From the NCBI RefSeq assembly GCF_963678635.1, contig NC_087067.1, positions 61,240,594-61,304,593 of the forward strand: 64,000 nt of DNA, written 5' to 3'. This document shows, piece after piece, positions 1-10,379 of this stretch (positions are counted from its first letter, which is position 1; each line of letters starts with the position of its first letter). Below the pieces are notes generated by a model that did not search any database, had not been told where the DNA came from, and worked only from the letters and a program-made list of their open reading frames with translations. Origin of the DNA: Symsagittifera roscoffensis. Lineage: Eukaryota; Xenacoelomorpha; Acoela; Convolutidae. The translations under genes were made by a program, and so were the position numbers.

Positions 1-303
1 ATTGGATACATTCGAACAAAACGAGAAACAAGAAAAAGAAAATTATAAGTAAACAGAGACAGATAACACGAAAAAGATTTTCAAAACATAGAAATGCATT
101 CTCCGAATCAGAAGTCAGTAGTCTAGACGAACTATACAAACCAAAAGACTCAGTAAATAAAAATTGCCCAATCCTTGACCAGTTAATTTTTTCCGATTCA
201 GAAACCACATCAAAACCATAAAAACAAGAAAAAAGAAGAATAAAAAAAGATATATAAACACAAACCAGTACATCTATAAAATTGGAATCAACCAATCAGG
301 CAC
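1..303 (+). pseudogene. leader protein remnant of LTR copy 1
   Basis: These bases match the Lys/Ser-rich leader ORF that is open at 52857-53264 in copy 3. Here the frame is cut by several indels and stops, and the start lies outside the window. I do not recognise the protein. Its place ahead of gag suggests an element-encoded accessory or gag-leader product. Confidence 0.55.
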
Positions 304-340
304 ATTGAAAATTATGTATTAACAGTCATCAAACGAAAAA

Positions 341-616
341 ATGTGCAACACTCGAAGTGACGAAAGTCCAGACGAAGAAGCAGTTTTTCCATTCATTATA
401 AATTCAATCACTGATAGAGGACAAACACGATTTTGCAAAAAATTACTCGCAAATTTGTTTGAACGAGGAATCAGTCCATGTAAAGCAGAATTCCCAGAAA
501 TAAAAATCAAAAGACAAATTATAGAACATTATTTGAAAGAAATATGCCAACTAACACCACAATACGGAATCTACACCATAGAAATTAGTACACCAAGAAC
601 ATTTCATGATAAATAA
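341..616 (+). pseudogene. small acidic pre-gag ORF, truncated (copy 1)
   Basis: An ATG-started ORF of 91 codons. It is the truncated counterpart of the 125-codon ORF at 53297-53674: a TAA right after a Thr-Phe-His-Asp-Lys stretch ends it early, while copy 3 reads on. The N-terminus is acidic (SDESPDEEAVFPF), followed by a basic, probably helical middle. The family is unknown to me. It lies between the leader ORF and gag on the same strand and could be a matrix-like gag N-terminus or a separate accessory protein. Conservation between copies 1 and 3 supports real coding in the ancestor. Confidence 0.5.
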
Positions 617-902
617 GTTATCCAAACAGACGATATTGATTTAGAACTTTCAATTGTAATCACAGAATATATCAAAAGCATACAATATCAAAACTCACAG
701 AGAGCAAATAATATATAGCAATATTATATAATTATTTATCTATATTAGAAAGAACAGAAGCTCAAAGTACATCACCAGTCCAAATATGAAAACATACAAA
801 AGTAAGAAACGATTTCGCCACATTTTTAATATTTTTAAACTCAATCCGTGAAAATTCTACCAGTAATGATGTCTCACAAAACAATAAACGAGATTTAAAA
901 AA

Positions 903-1202
903 ATACTAGCATGGTTTATAATTGATTATTTCACACATAATATCGATTTAATTGAACAAGCAAGAAAAACCTTTAGACCTCAAAGTACCAATGACGATAC
1001 CGTTATTGAAGAACAATCAGATTACCTTTGGGATCCTGAATGATCTCATGCAGAATTCCTAAATTTTCCAGGAGATATCTCAAGTCAAGCATTAAGTACA
1101 ATATCTTTTCACAAAGATTATGTAAAAGTAATACCACTAACAACTGATGCAACACCTTTAAAATATATTTCATTTTACCTGACACACAAAATAACAGCTT
1201 AA
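903..1202 (+). pseudogene. gag N-terminal region (copy 1)
   Basis: In this frame about 99 codons read through with a single in-frame TGA (GAT CCT GAA TGA) and end at TAA. The same frame is open without that stop in copy 2 (about 14590-15039) and is also present in copy 3. It starts with an aromatic, hydrophobic segment (LAWFIIDYFTHN) followed by an acidic stretch. No domain is recognised. Position upstream of the capsid suggests the N-terminal gag (matrix) region. Conservation of this frame in three copies is the main argument for coding. Confidence 0.5.
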
Positions 1203-1442
1203 ACTCAACAGTTAGACATCAAGAAAATCTCAATGGAACTAAAAATCTTACACAACAAATTATTCAAACACCATCACATTTCATAAATGAAGAAATAGTT
1301 CAAACAACAGTAACAACTACACAACAAAGTATCTCACCGATACATCCAAATCTCACAACACCAAGAAATAAAAATCCAACAATACCACAAGTAACATTAC
1401 AATTCATTCGTTAAACCTTCGGTTGCTCCAAAATATTCACAT

Positions 1443-2891
1443 ATGGATTATCAGACATATAGACCAATGAAAAACCGTCAAAAACACGAAAAACGTTCAC
1501 AAGGAACAATTTTGCAGAACATAACTATAAATAAGTGAATCCATCAAAAACAATTCAACCCCTTCGAAAAAACATGCAGAACCACCTATGTTCTCACTAT
1601 TGGAGTCCCCCAAATACATCGACCAACTCAGTAAATTTCCAAGATTATCCACACCCTCCACAGGATTATAGTGAAAATTACCCATTTTTTCAACAAAATA
1701 GAATTAAACAACAAACACCTTATTACACAAATTACTTATCATCTGACGATGATGATTACCATCAACCAAATATTTTTGCACCATACACACAAGAATATTG
1801 CACACAAAGACCGCAACAATCTCAACCATCCCAAAATGTGAAGATTTACCCACAAAACCCAGCAAATATACAGAGTCAACAACCAATGCATATACAAAAT
1901 CCAATTAACACAATCTTTTCAACCTATACAATCACAAAACCCAATGGCTATGCATTCCTATCAACCAACTCAAATGCAAAATGAAATACCGCTACCATAT
2001 TACCTACAACATGAAATAACAAAAAATCAAACTACAAATTTCTCGCAAATACCAAACGCCGCAGAATCACTCCAAATGACGATGAACCCATACCTAATGG
2101 GAGGATTGCCAATAACATCCAATAAACCCTTAAGGGTATTTACAGGAACAGACCATGAATATTCAGTTGAAAATTATCTAAATGCAGTCACAGCAAATTT
2201 AATCTTAAATATAGGACCTGAACTAATCAATACGCCACTCCATCAAAATTGGATACATAGACGCACAGCGTTAATATAAACGACACTAGATGGCGCAGCT
2301 CAATCAGTACTACCTATAGACATAAAATCAGACTGGAAAAGATTCACACAAGAATTCTCAAAAAAGTTTGATTATGAAAGAAACAAACAACATCAAAGAG
2401 TTTTATGCAACGGAAATCGCAGATTACCAAATGAAACAATTATACAATTGGCAGTTAGAATCGAAACACTAGTTCGAAAAGCATATTCACTCAATACACA
2501 TGATTACAAAAACATGAAGATGACAGAAATTTTCATGATGACCTTAACACCTCAACTAAGGAAAATAGCTATAAAAAAGAGAGCATCTCATCTTTCTTCA
2601 ATTCGAGAACCAGATTTAGATTTTAGAAAATTAGTAGATAAACTAAAACAGGCAGAAATCACAATGAAACTTGAGGAAACAGAAAATCTAAAACTACAGT
2701 ACGTTAATAGGATCGAAACAAATACTACACATATACATAACATACAAGAATCAGATATAGATCCGACTGAAAAAATCACTGAAATTCTAAATATATGTAA
2801 AAAAAACTCAAACTTTAAAGGTAAACATCTTTCAAAAAATGGTGTAAATGACAGCAGTGCCGAATGTAGACAAAAACAACAAGATAATTAG
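1443..2891 (+). pseudogene. gag: gag: Gln/Asn/Pro-rich linker and capsid (copy 1)
   Basis: The first half (about 1443-1980) encodes a low-complexity segment rich in Gln, Asn, Pro, Ser and Tyr. A frameshift leads to 1944-2891, which reads as a retrotransposon gag capsid: FTGTDHEYSVENYLNAV, then a Trp-His region, DWKRFTQEFSKKFDYER, and a C-terminal helical part (AVRIETLVRKAYSLN, MMTLTPQLRK). That order is typical of the retrotrans_gag family of Ty3/gypsy elements. One in-frame TAA at 2277 and a 9-base loss after GCAGCTCAA, relative to copy 2, show decay. Gag would assemble the virus-like particle that packages the element RNA. Confidence 0.75.
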
Positions 2892-2949
2892 AATAAACCT
2901 CAAAAGCACAGAGAACCAAATAAATCATTCTACCAGTACATGAATTAAA

Positions 2950-4464
2950 GATCAAAAGCTACCAAACAAAAACATACACAGTAATAACAGCTCTGGAAAA
3001 CCATTTCCAGGCAACTCGAATTACTCAACAAACTAATCGCCATATAACTCAAGCTATTGAGGTAGATCTCCAGAACAAAGAAATTCAAGAAAATTCTCAC
3101 AAAATAGATATAGTCGATCGAATAGCCAAAATAACCAACGAAGAAATAACTATTCACGATCAAATTCAAACAGAACAGAATTTGTTTCTGCTTCCAGATC
3201 CCAATCAAACCCAAGGAATAGACACTATTCCAACAATAGATCACGAAGTTCATCATACAATAGAAATAGAAACTATTCTAACAATAGGAATAGAAGTTAT
3301 TAAAAGAATCGAAATCAGAACTATCCAAACAACAGATCAAAAAACAATTCATACAATAGATCAAACTATCAAAGACCCAATGATATTTACCAAAACAGAT
3401 CACGACATAATTCACAAAACCGAAACTCAAGGTATGAAAATAGATACAGAAATTATTCCCAGTCTCCACATAGGAATAATAGCCGTTACCCCGATTCTCA
3501 ACATATATACAGAAGCAACACAACAACGCATCAAAGACAAATTAATCAAGTACAATCAAATGAAGAAACAACTTCAGACCCCCCAGGTATTCATAACATG
3601 GAAAATAACGAATTACAATTAAACCACATTAATTGTGAATCAACAGATACTGAAAGTGATATAGATATTACCATCTCAGTAAATATGATAACAGTCGAAA
3701 ACGACTATGAACCTATCATATATGAACAACCCTTCAGTTCACACATATACGAAAATCAATTGGAACTTCTTCATGATTATTACACTAGACCCATTAAAAA
3801 TAATTCACAAATTACACAAGAAGTAAACGAAATCAACATGGTAATTAAACCTGACAAAAAAGACGATGTACAATGCTCAAACACAAATCATATTTATCAA
3901 AACATACAAAACGAACAACCAAGAGAAAAAATTTTGACAATTCCATTTCTCTTAGAGAGCCCAAGAAGTAAGGAATTTCAACCACTAAATCTTGAAATTG
4001 ATTTTTTAATCGACTCAGTAGCAGAATCAAATATCATTAATATTCCCACATTGAATGAAATCAAAACACTGCATCCAAATTTAACACCTCTCAAAACAGC
4101 TAGTAAATTAGCAACAGCACAAGGATCGACATAAGTCAATTATGGAAAAATCCAACTATCCCTTGCTCCCACAAGAACAATGGAACAAAATAAGATTTTG
4201 GACAAACCATATAAACAAACGTTTCATATTACTGATATTAAGCACAATAGCATTGGCATACCGTTTATAACTAAAGATATACCAACAATAAACATCTTAA
4301 AAAGTAAAATCCATATAAAAGACAAATATACAAGAATGAAAAACACAGCTTTAACATTCTTTCAAAGGTTAAACAAACAACCACCATTTTTCTCAAAGTT
4401 CTACCCCATTTATAATCAAGAACGGAAACACCTGAAACCACTATCAGGAAATGTATATCAATAA
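2950..4464 (+). pseudogene. nucleocapsid-like basic region plus aspartic protease (copy 1)
   Basis: One frame runs from the end of gag into pol. About 2950-3560 encodes a strongly basic Arg/Ser/Asn/Tyr repeat region (for example NRSRSSSYNRNRNY) that takes the place of a CCHC zinc knuckle. From 3598 the chain turns acidic and then reaches the protease core LIDSVAESNIINIP, where retroviral-type proteases have D-S/T-G. Gly has become Val here and in copy 2. The frame is interrupted at 4132 (TAA) but continues to 4464. The protease would cleave the polyprotein; with the lost Gly it should be inactive. Downstream sequence is the usual protease-RT spacer of this family. Confidence 0.7.
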
Positions 4465-4523
4465 AGTTTTCAATAAAACAAGTTCATCAGTATGACAAAA
4501 GTCAAAACAAACAAAAACTTTTT

Positions 4524-5551
4524 ATGTCAGATTTCGAATTTAAACCCATTCACAAATTTTTCAAAATAACAATCTCATCCATAAAATACTTGAAAAACGC
4601 AAATTCCAATATTATTTCACTTCGCGTGTATAATAATACACCATATCAAATAACAATACCCTTAGGACTATCAGGATATTGTGAAACAAATGCTACAACT
4701 TCACCTATAAATGAAGTAGCATATCGAGTAAATAATATATTACAACTATTAGATATTTGTCATTCAACAATTCTTGATGAAGAATTATCCATAAATAATA
4801 TAATAAGCAATGAAAAAAGAAATACAGACTACTTCACAAAAACACCATATTTTAAACCAACATTTAATATAACAAATTATACAGAAGAATAACAAAAATT
4901 CTTAACAATGTTTAATTTCCAACATTCTCAAATAACACAAAATGAACTTGACAAATTAACTAAACAACTACTAAAATACTCAACAGTTTTTGCAACATCA
5001 AAATTTGACGTTGGAAAAATTAGTTCATCACTACATCTTCCATTAAAACCTGACGCAGTTTTCAAAAAACAAAGAGCAAGTAAAGTACCGATTCACTTAC
5101 ACGATAAAGTAAATAGATTACTATTTATTTTAAAACAATACGAAATTATATCACCGGTAAATATGGAAGAACAATTCAAAGGTAACACCTTCATCAACCC
5201 AGTTATCATTCTAGCTAAAGGAGAATCATTAAAAATAGTTTTAGACGCTAGATTTCTCAATTCAGTAATTGATGAATCAAAATGTAATTGGCCCATTGAA
5301 CCAATCCAAGTCATCTTAACAAAGATTAATGGTAAATACTTCACAACCGCATATATGAATACTGCTTACAATCAAATCCCACTAGATGAACACAATTAAC
5401 GACGATTTACACAATTCGTTATTGGAAATCAACAATATCAATTTAATCGATTATTCTATGGAATATCCATAGGACCTGCAGCTTTTTCATGAGTAACATT
5501 TTTAGACCACTTATACTCAAGAAAACTGCAATTCTATTTTTAGACAATTAT
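4524..5551 (+). pseudogene. pol: reverse transcriptase domain (copy 1), cut off after the catalytic box
   Basis: Spacer and RT lie in one frame with stops at 4890, 5397 and 5490. RT landmarks: the fingers region SLHLPLKPDAVFKKQRASKVP, the substrate-binding segment NPVIILAKGESLKIVLDARF, motif A region KYFTTAYMNTAYNQIPL (the usual catalytic Asp of TADMN is Tyr here), FVIGNQQYQFNRLFYGISIG, and the motif C box, which reads FLDN in a shifted frame. Copy 2 keeps FLDD. The coding sequence ends immediately after this box, where an unrelated satellite-like block begins. RT would copy element RNA into DNA; this copy has lost two catalytic residues and its C-terminal part. Confidence 0.8.
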
Positions 5552-6104
5552 AGCTGTGCCATTACTCCTTCAAGCTCAAACAAGAGTTTTAGAGCCCTGA
5601 GACCCCCATTTTTCAGCTCAAAATAGGGGTCTTCCGCTTCGATCAGTAGCTCCTGCAGCTCAACCGAGGGTCGCGCAAGCTCCTATTTTCTTAGACCTAA
5701 TTTTCACGAAAAAGCAAATGGACCTATCTCCGAAGCTGTATAAGCAAGCTTTGTTAACTTTCAAGCAAACTGGAGCAACTTCGTCAGTTTTGGACCTCAT
5801 TTTGAGCTTGTTTACGGCTCGGATCATAACTTTTGAATCACCGTTTGGAAAGTTGTTTGTAGTATACCATAGGAAAGCTAAGCTCAGAGGATTTCCAGCA
5901 GTTATAATCATATCAAAATTGAGCAATTTTTAATTGCCCAAAGTTTCATTCTTCTAAACTTCGTCACTTTTTGAGCTCAAAATTGCAGTTCAGCCAAAGC
6001 GCTATAACTCTTAAACCACTGATCTGATCGAACTAAGCTTTCTACACCAACTAGCCCTCACACAGAGCTCTTTACACTTGAACCCCTTACCTGACCCAGG
6101 AAAA
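5551..6104 (+). repeat. satellite-like insert replacing the RT/RNase H junction (copy 1)
   Basis: From AGCTGTGC onward the sequence is the reverse complement of the tandem unit at 26754-28577: both share the runs around TTTTAGAGCCCTGAGACCC, CTTCCGCTTCGATCAG and TTACGGCTCGGATCATAAC. The first part, to about 5850, is roughly one monomer. The rest (about 5850-6090) looks like a more diverged second monomer, with ACTTCGTCAC and ATAACTCTTAAACCACTG. The block ends near 6104, just before RNase H resumes at 6112. The same insert sits at the same place in copy 2, so it predates the duplication. Confidence 0.8.
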
Positions 6105-6111
6105 ATTTTTT

Positions 6112-6417
6112 GGCATCGGCGCAGCATTATTACAATCACTTAGTGGAACAAATAAAATGAATCTCATATCAGCAATTTCACAATTAATCACGCAAGCCGG
6201 ACTACGACTCTCTACTCTCATGAGAGAATGTACAGCTCTAATATACACACTCACAGAATACGAATTTCTGATACTTGGATCAAAACACCCAACAGTTTTA
6301 TTTACAGATCACAAACCAATTATATTTCTTTTCACACAGAAATCAAATCCGAATCATAGAGTTTGTAGATTTCAGTTTAGACAGCAGGAAGAAACCTTGC
6401 ATCACCAGATACATTAA
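6112..6417 (+). pseudogene. RNase H domain fragment (copy 1)
   Basis: Starting at GIGAALLQ the frame encodes the Ty3/gypsy RNase H core: LSTLMRECTALIYTLTEYEF, which carries the conserved Arg-Glu-Cys helix, then VLFTDHKPIIFLF with the catalytic Asp of the TDH motif. The first part of the domain, with the first catalytic Asp, is missing because of the upstream insert. The frame ends in a short stop-containing tail at 6415. In an intact element this domain degrades the RNA strand of the RNA-DNA hybrid. Confidence 0.8.
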
Positions 6418-7071
6418 GTAGAAATACGCCACCTCAACTTCTTACACGAAAAACTATAGTTAAAATACCACAAAATATCAAATTCTATCTTGCAAAAGAT
6501 GAAACATCACCCCGATTAAAATGTAAATACGCAGTAAAAACTGACATTAATCAATCACAAATAAACAATCTACAACATTTTCCACTCTGTTTAGGTTGCC
6601 AAAATAATCACTATGAAGTTGATTTATTAGGTACATCTACATTTAAACCAATTCCATACTGTCAATGAATAAAAAAAATACTGAACAGAAGAAAATAAAA
6701 CAACAACCACATAAAAAAGACCTTTTTCCCCTAATTGCAAAAAAAAAATTGACCGATAAAATAAATTTATCAGGACCACAACCAAACGGTTCAAAATACA
6801 CAATAAATCAAAATTTTACCTTCCACGACCCACTTGCCAGAAATTGATAATATTTTTCTCCCACCAACAGAAAAAAAGTACACTTGAAATTTTAAAACAA
6901 TACCAAAATTTTGACCCAGTGATTAGACAACTCAAATCATGGCACAAATATAAAACAAAACCAGCAAAAGCTGATACCACAATTTTAGGAAACAAAACAC
7001 TCCTCCGATAATTCCGAAAATTCAATAACACAACAATAAATGAAAATACAGTCCCCTGTCTCCCCTTAAGT

Positions 7072-8255
7072 ATGATGTTGATGGCATTCAACATCTGCCA
7101 TACACAAAATACAAAAGAACATTCAGGATCAGAAAAGACATACTCAAACTTTGCACAAAATTTTTACTTTCCAAACGCTCCAATTTGGATAAAAGTATTA
7201 TGCAACGATTGTATAATATGTCAATTAAACAAGCCTTATCCAAATCAAAAGCAAATAGCACAGAAATAAGATTTTAAAGGACAAAGTCTATATTTGAACC
7301 ATAGCATTTCATTAAACACAAAAGGACCAATTTCTCCATACTCTGAAGGAAATTCCTATATTATGGTCATTGCTGATGCATTCACGCACTATGTAGCACT
7401 CAACGCAGTACAACACTGTAATGCTTATTATGCTTACGCAACACTTTACGAACACTGGATAGCTAAATTTGGATTACCCGAAATCCTAGTCACAGACAAC
7501 GGTACAGAATTTATAAATAACGAAACCATCACACTATGTTTAATAATATTAAACATAAACCACGTACATCTCATGCACCCTGGACAAACGGTTTAGTCGA
7601 AGGTATGAACCGTTCATTACAATAATATCTTAGATGTATCATTAATGGAAATGATGCACGATCACAGAATGGTCAGCAGATGTAAAATTATTTCCCTTAT
7701 CATATAATTCACAAATAACAACAGCTTTAGGAATGTCACCATATGAAATGGTTTTTAATCAAAAACCAAGAAAACCAATTATGTTCACAGTAAATGCTCA
7801 CAAAAACACACAAGGTCATTGTAACATACAAACTCACAGATTTAACTAAAAAGAAATTGTTCATTATCGTAACAATTTATGACCTCATTACCCGAAAGAG
7901 GACGCATTACGCGAATTAACTCAATTATATTCTTTTACAAGTTTAAAAGTTGTTCAAAACAATACACACACAGAACAAAATACAAGCGTACATGACAACA
8001 TTCATCATTAAAAAATCAACAACAAAGGGCAACACTTAAGAATACAAAAGACCCAAAAATATCTCAAAAAGAAAGAAGAAAAAATAGAAAATTGATTGAA
8101 AAAATCTTACCACAAGAACAAAAAGAAAAACTAGAACATAGAGAATCATCACGACTTAGAAATCAACCACGTAAAAATTACAAAACATTCATCCCACAAT
8201 CTAAAATATTAAAGAAAGTTGAATTTCATAAACATCTTTATTTTTTAAGTCAATA
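7072..8255 (+). pseudogene. integrase (copy 1)
   Basis: The zinc-binding N-terminal domain is visible as His...His...CNDCIICQ (7072-7266). An in-frame TAA at 7267 separates it from the catalytic core. That core has VIADAFTHYV with the first Asp, LVTDNGTEFINNE with the second Asp, and, after a frameshift near 7590, GLVEGMNRSL carrying the Glu. A basic tail with Ser/Arg/Lys clusters follows to about 8255, broken by several stops. Integrase inserts the cDNA into the host chromosome. The domain order and the D,D,E spacing pattern make this call safe even though the copy is dead. Confidence 0.85.
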
Positions 8256-8990
8256 ATTTATCCCCCTTTCAATCATTTTGAACTTTCACCTTTTCATTAT
8301 TGCTGAAACATGCAATAATTCTAGTTCAAATTCAGCCAATAGGATTCACTCAAATCTGTCACCTTCAAATATCTCTAAAAAAAACTTATTAGCCGACAGA
8401 TATTAATCTCCAGATATATCTATAACTATAACTTTACAACCGCCAGGTCAAAAATAAGCAACTTGCTAAAACTTGACAACTAAAATAAACACCACTATAA
8501 AATTACAACCCTCCTCTATCAAATAATGCAAAGATCAACAATATTTTCCCAACTTAGACCGCAAAAACCCTCCAACCAAAAACTGCAAATTGGCCTAAAG
8601 TAAAAAAGGACCATGATCATTTGGCCTAAATAACAAATATTTCAAAAACACTTCAGATTACCCAACAAAAACAAAGCAAAGAAGACCTCCCGAGCACCAG
8701 AAAAATAGCCTCCAACAATTTTTCACAAAACTCAACCCACTTGTCAAAAAATGAATTAATAATCCGACCACACTTGAATTCCGTCCCAGAAGTTCAAAAG
8801 AAGTTCAAAAAATAAATGCTTCTTTCTTTAACAGTCGATACTCTCAAACATATAAAGAGTTTAAAAAGTTAAGAAAAAATAGTGACGTGTATTTAGAATT
8901 AATAAACTGGTAACATTGGTGGGGTTGTCGTGATGGTGTGTGCAAATCAAAATGGTTTTGTATAAAACGATAATATGTGTAAGTGTGCGT
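8256..8990. other. no recognisable gene; spacer after LTR copy 1
   Basis: AT-rich sequence repeated almost unchanged at about 22067-22820. No 3' LTR could be matched to the leader of copy 3, and no coding frame stands out. The minus-strand frame at 8844-9029 lies mostly beyond the stop of the adjacent minus-strand relic and is not supported. Confidence 0.5.
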
Positions 8991-8994
8991 TTGT

Positions 8995-9870
8995 TTAGTG
9001 CGTAACATTATATTGTGGGAACAGTGCAAATCGCGTTCCTGTGGTGAAAGAAAGTGAAAGATTAGTGAAAATATTTGAAATTTTTCTTAAAAAGCTTTCA
9101 TATGCTTGTATAACAACTAGTGCTTCTGAAATTATATGATCGTGCTTTTTATCAAAAATATTAAGCGTGAATAGATATGGGGTTTTATTGAAAAACTCTT
9201 CTGTTAGTTGCGGGTTTGCAAAACGATCGTCGTCTAAAAACTGATCTTGGTTAGGACGGATGATGATATGATCGTAGTATTCAATTGAGTAATCGTTAGC
9301 TCGGGTGCGGTGAATGTTTTTAATAATTTTTTATATTCGACATATGTAAATTGTAGGGGTGTTAGTGATGTGGTGACTTTATATAGTTCATTCTTATTTC
9401 TTTCGATATCTACTGTAGTATTAGTGAGTGGTAGATAAAGAGGGTTAGTATAGTTGTAATAAGCGGTCCAATGAAGTGTTGGTATTAAAACGTGCTCATC
9501 AACAAAATTTCGTGGTTCACTAGTAGTGGTAGAAGTATTTAAGGTATATTGTGGAAATAAAGGTAGGGTTACTTGAAGGTGTTTTGCTGTGTTAGTACGG
9601 TCTTGATATATTCTCTGGCTGTTCCGGGTTTGGTTGTGAATGTGTGATTTGGAAACTTTCTAATAAAAGTGCGGTAAGCTCGGTTAGTGCTGGCAGATGT
9701 TCTGAAAAATTTTTTGAAGTTCTTCAGAAATTTGTATATTATCTGCGCAGTTATTATTCGATCTGTCGGAATTAAATGAAGAGTAGGTTGGGGTCACTTG
9801 GGAAGCGTGAGAAGGAAAGGCAAGTGATGGGAATGGATGATTGGCTTAAATGGGTTGAAAGGGGGGTTTT
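8995..9870 (-). pseudogene. unrecognised minus-strand protein gene, frameshifted (unit 1)
   Basis: Two long stop-free minus-strand stretches abut: 9309-9659 (about 117 codons) and 8995-9330 (about 111 codons plus stop), joined by a frameshift near 9310-9330. Peptides include TLHWTAYYNYTNPLYLPLTN, LQFTYVEYKKLLKTF, and then EYYDHIIIRPNQDQFLDDDR and FFNKTPYLFTLNIFDKKHDH. Composition is protein-like (Trp, Tyr, Phe, His present, few repeats), with no domain I recognise. Further upstream (to about 9870) two shorter frames could be its N-terminus (LPALTELTALLLESFQITHS). The same gene remnant occurs at 22821-23700. It lies opposite to the flanking retroelements, so it probably belongs to another decayed element or a captured gene. 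Confidence 0.5.
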
Positions 9871-10190
9871 GAAAATTCCCTAGACAACAGCGCCCTCTAA
9901 GGGATTTTAGAGACAGGTCTGTCAAGTGGCTTTCTGTGGGGAAGTAGGAAACTGGAACTGGCTTGAAGAGTCTGGTGGTGCACCGCTGGACCTACTGAGC
10001 TCGGGTGAGATTGTTCCTTGTTTTTGAATTTTTTAATTCGATTTTAAAACTTAAACTAATTTAATTGTCTTTTATTTTTTTTAAACCTTGTTTGCTGATT
10101 TATAAAATTCCCACTAACCGCTTATCATGGGTTAGTTCAGCCCCCTAAAGTCCAGTCAAAATCCTTTTCTTACCCTTATGCTGAGTCAAG

Positions 10191-10346
10191 ATGAGGAAAA
10201 ATAACAAAGAGTGTACAAGCAAAGATTGCTTAAAACCTTCAGGACTGATAAATTGGATTAGATGTGATTGTTTTTCTAATTGGTATCATATCAGACGACT
10301 CTAAGAAAACCCAATTGTTTCAGTGTCCTTTATGCGTTGATGTAAA
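10191..10346 (+). pseudogene. PHD-like zinc finger ORF, copy A (20-base deletion)
   Basis: ATG at 10191 starts the same peptide as at 24016 in copy B (Cys-x4-Cys, then a Trp-x2-Cys-x-Cys region and Trp-Tyr-His). Compared with copy B, 20 bases after CATATCAGA are missing. This shifts the frame and deletes the conserved His-x2-Cys end. After the deletion the sequence again contains TGTCCTTTATGCGTT, which could encode the final Cys-Pro-Leu-Cys pair that copy B has lost by an insertion. Each copy therefore damages a different part of the same finger. Confidence 0.55.
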
Positions 10347-10379
10347 TCTGTTAATAAAGCAACAATAGGTAATGATTTA

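Larger units (their letters stand above)
1..8255 (+). mobile_element. Ty3/gypsy-like LTR retrotransposon, copy 1, degenerate
   Basis: Gag, nucleocapsid, protease, RT, RNase H and integrase appear in the usual Ty3/gypsy order on the plus strand. The window opens inside the leader: base 1 aligns with about 52961 of copy 3. Every reading frame carries stops or frameshifts, so the copy is dead. Between RNase H and integrase (6420-7070) the connecting region still matches copy 2 base for base over long runs but encodes no recognisable domain. The coding part ends near 8255 in a Lys-rich integrase tail. I found no 3' LTR after it. A satellite-like insert at 5551-6104 replaces the RT thumb and connection region. 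Confidence 0.85.

Noticed and set aside
1003-1185. Minus-strand open frame within gag, repeated at 14840-15022 and 53960-54166
   Set aside because: It is the antisense shadow of the conserved plus-strand gag frame in all three copies.
3182-3622. Long plus-strand frame rich in Thr, Ile and Asp over the nucleocapsid region
   Set aside because: It is another frame of the Arg/Ser/Asn-rich repeat. The RS frame runs in phase into the protease and is the coding one.
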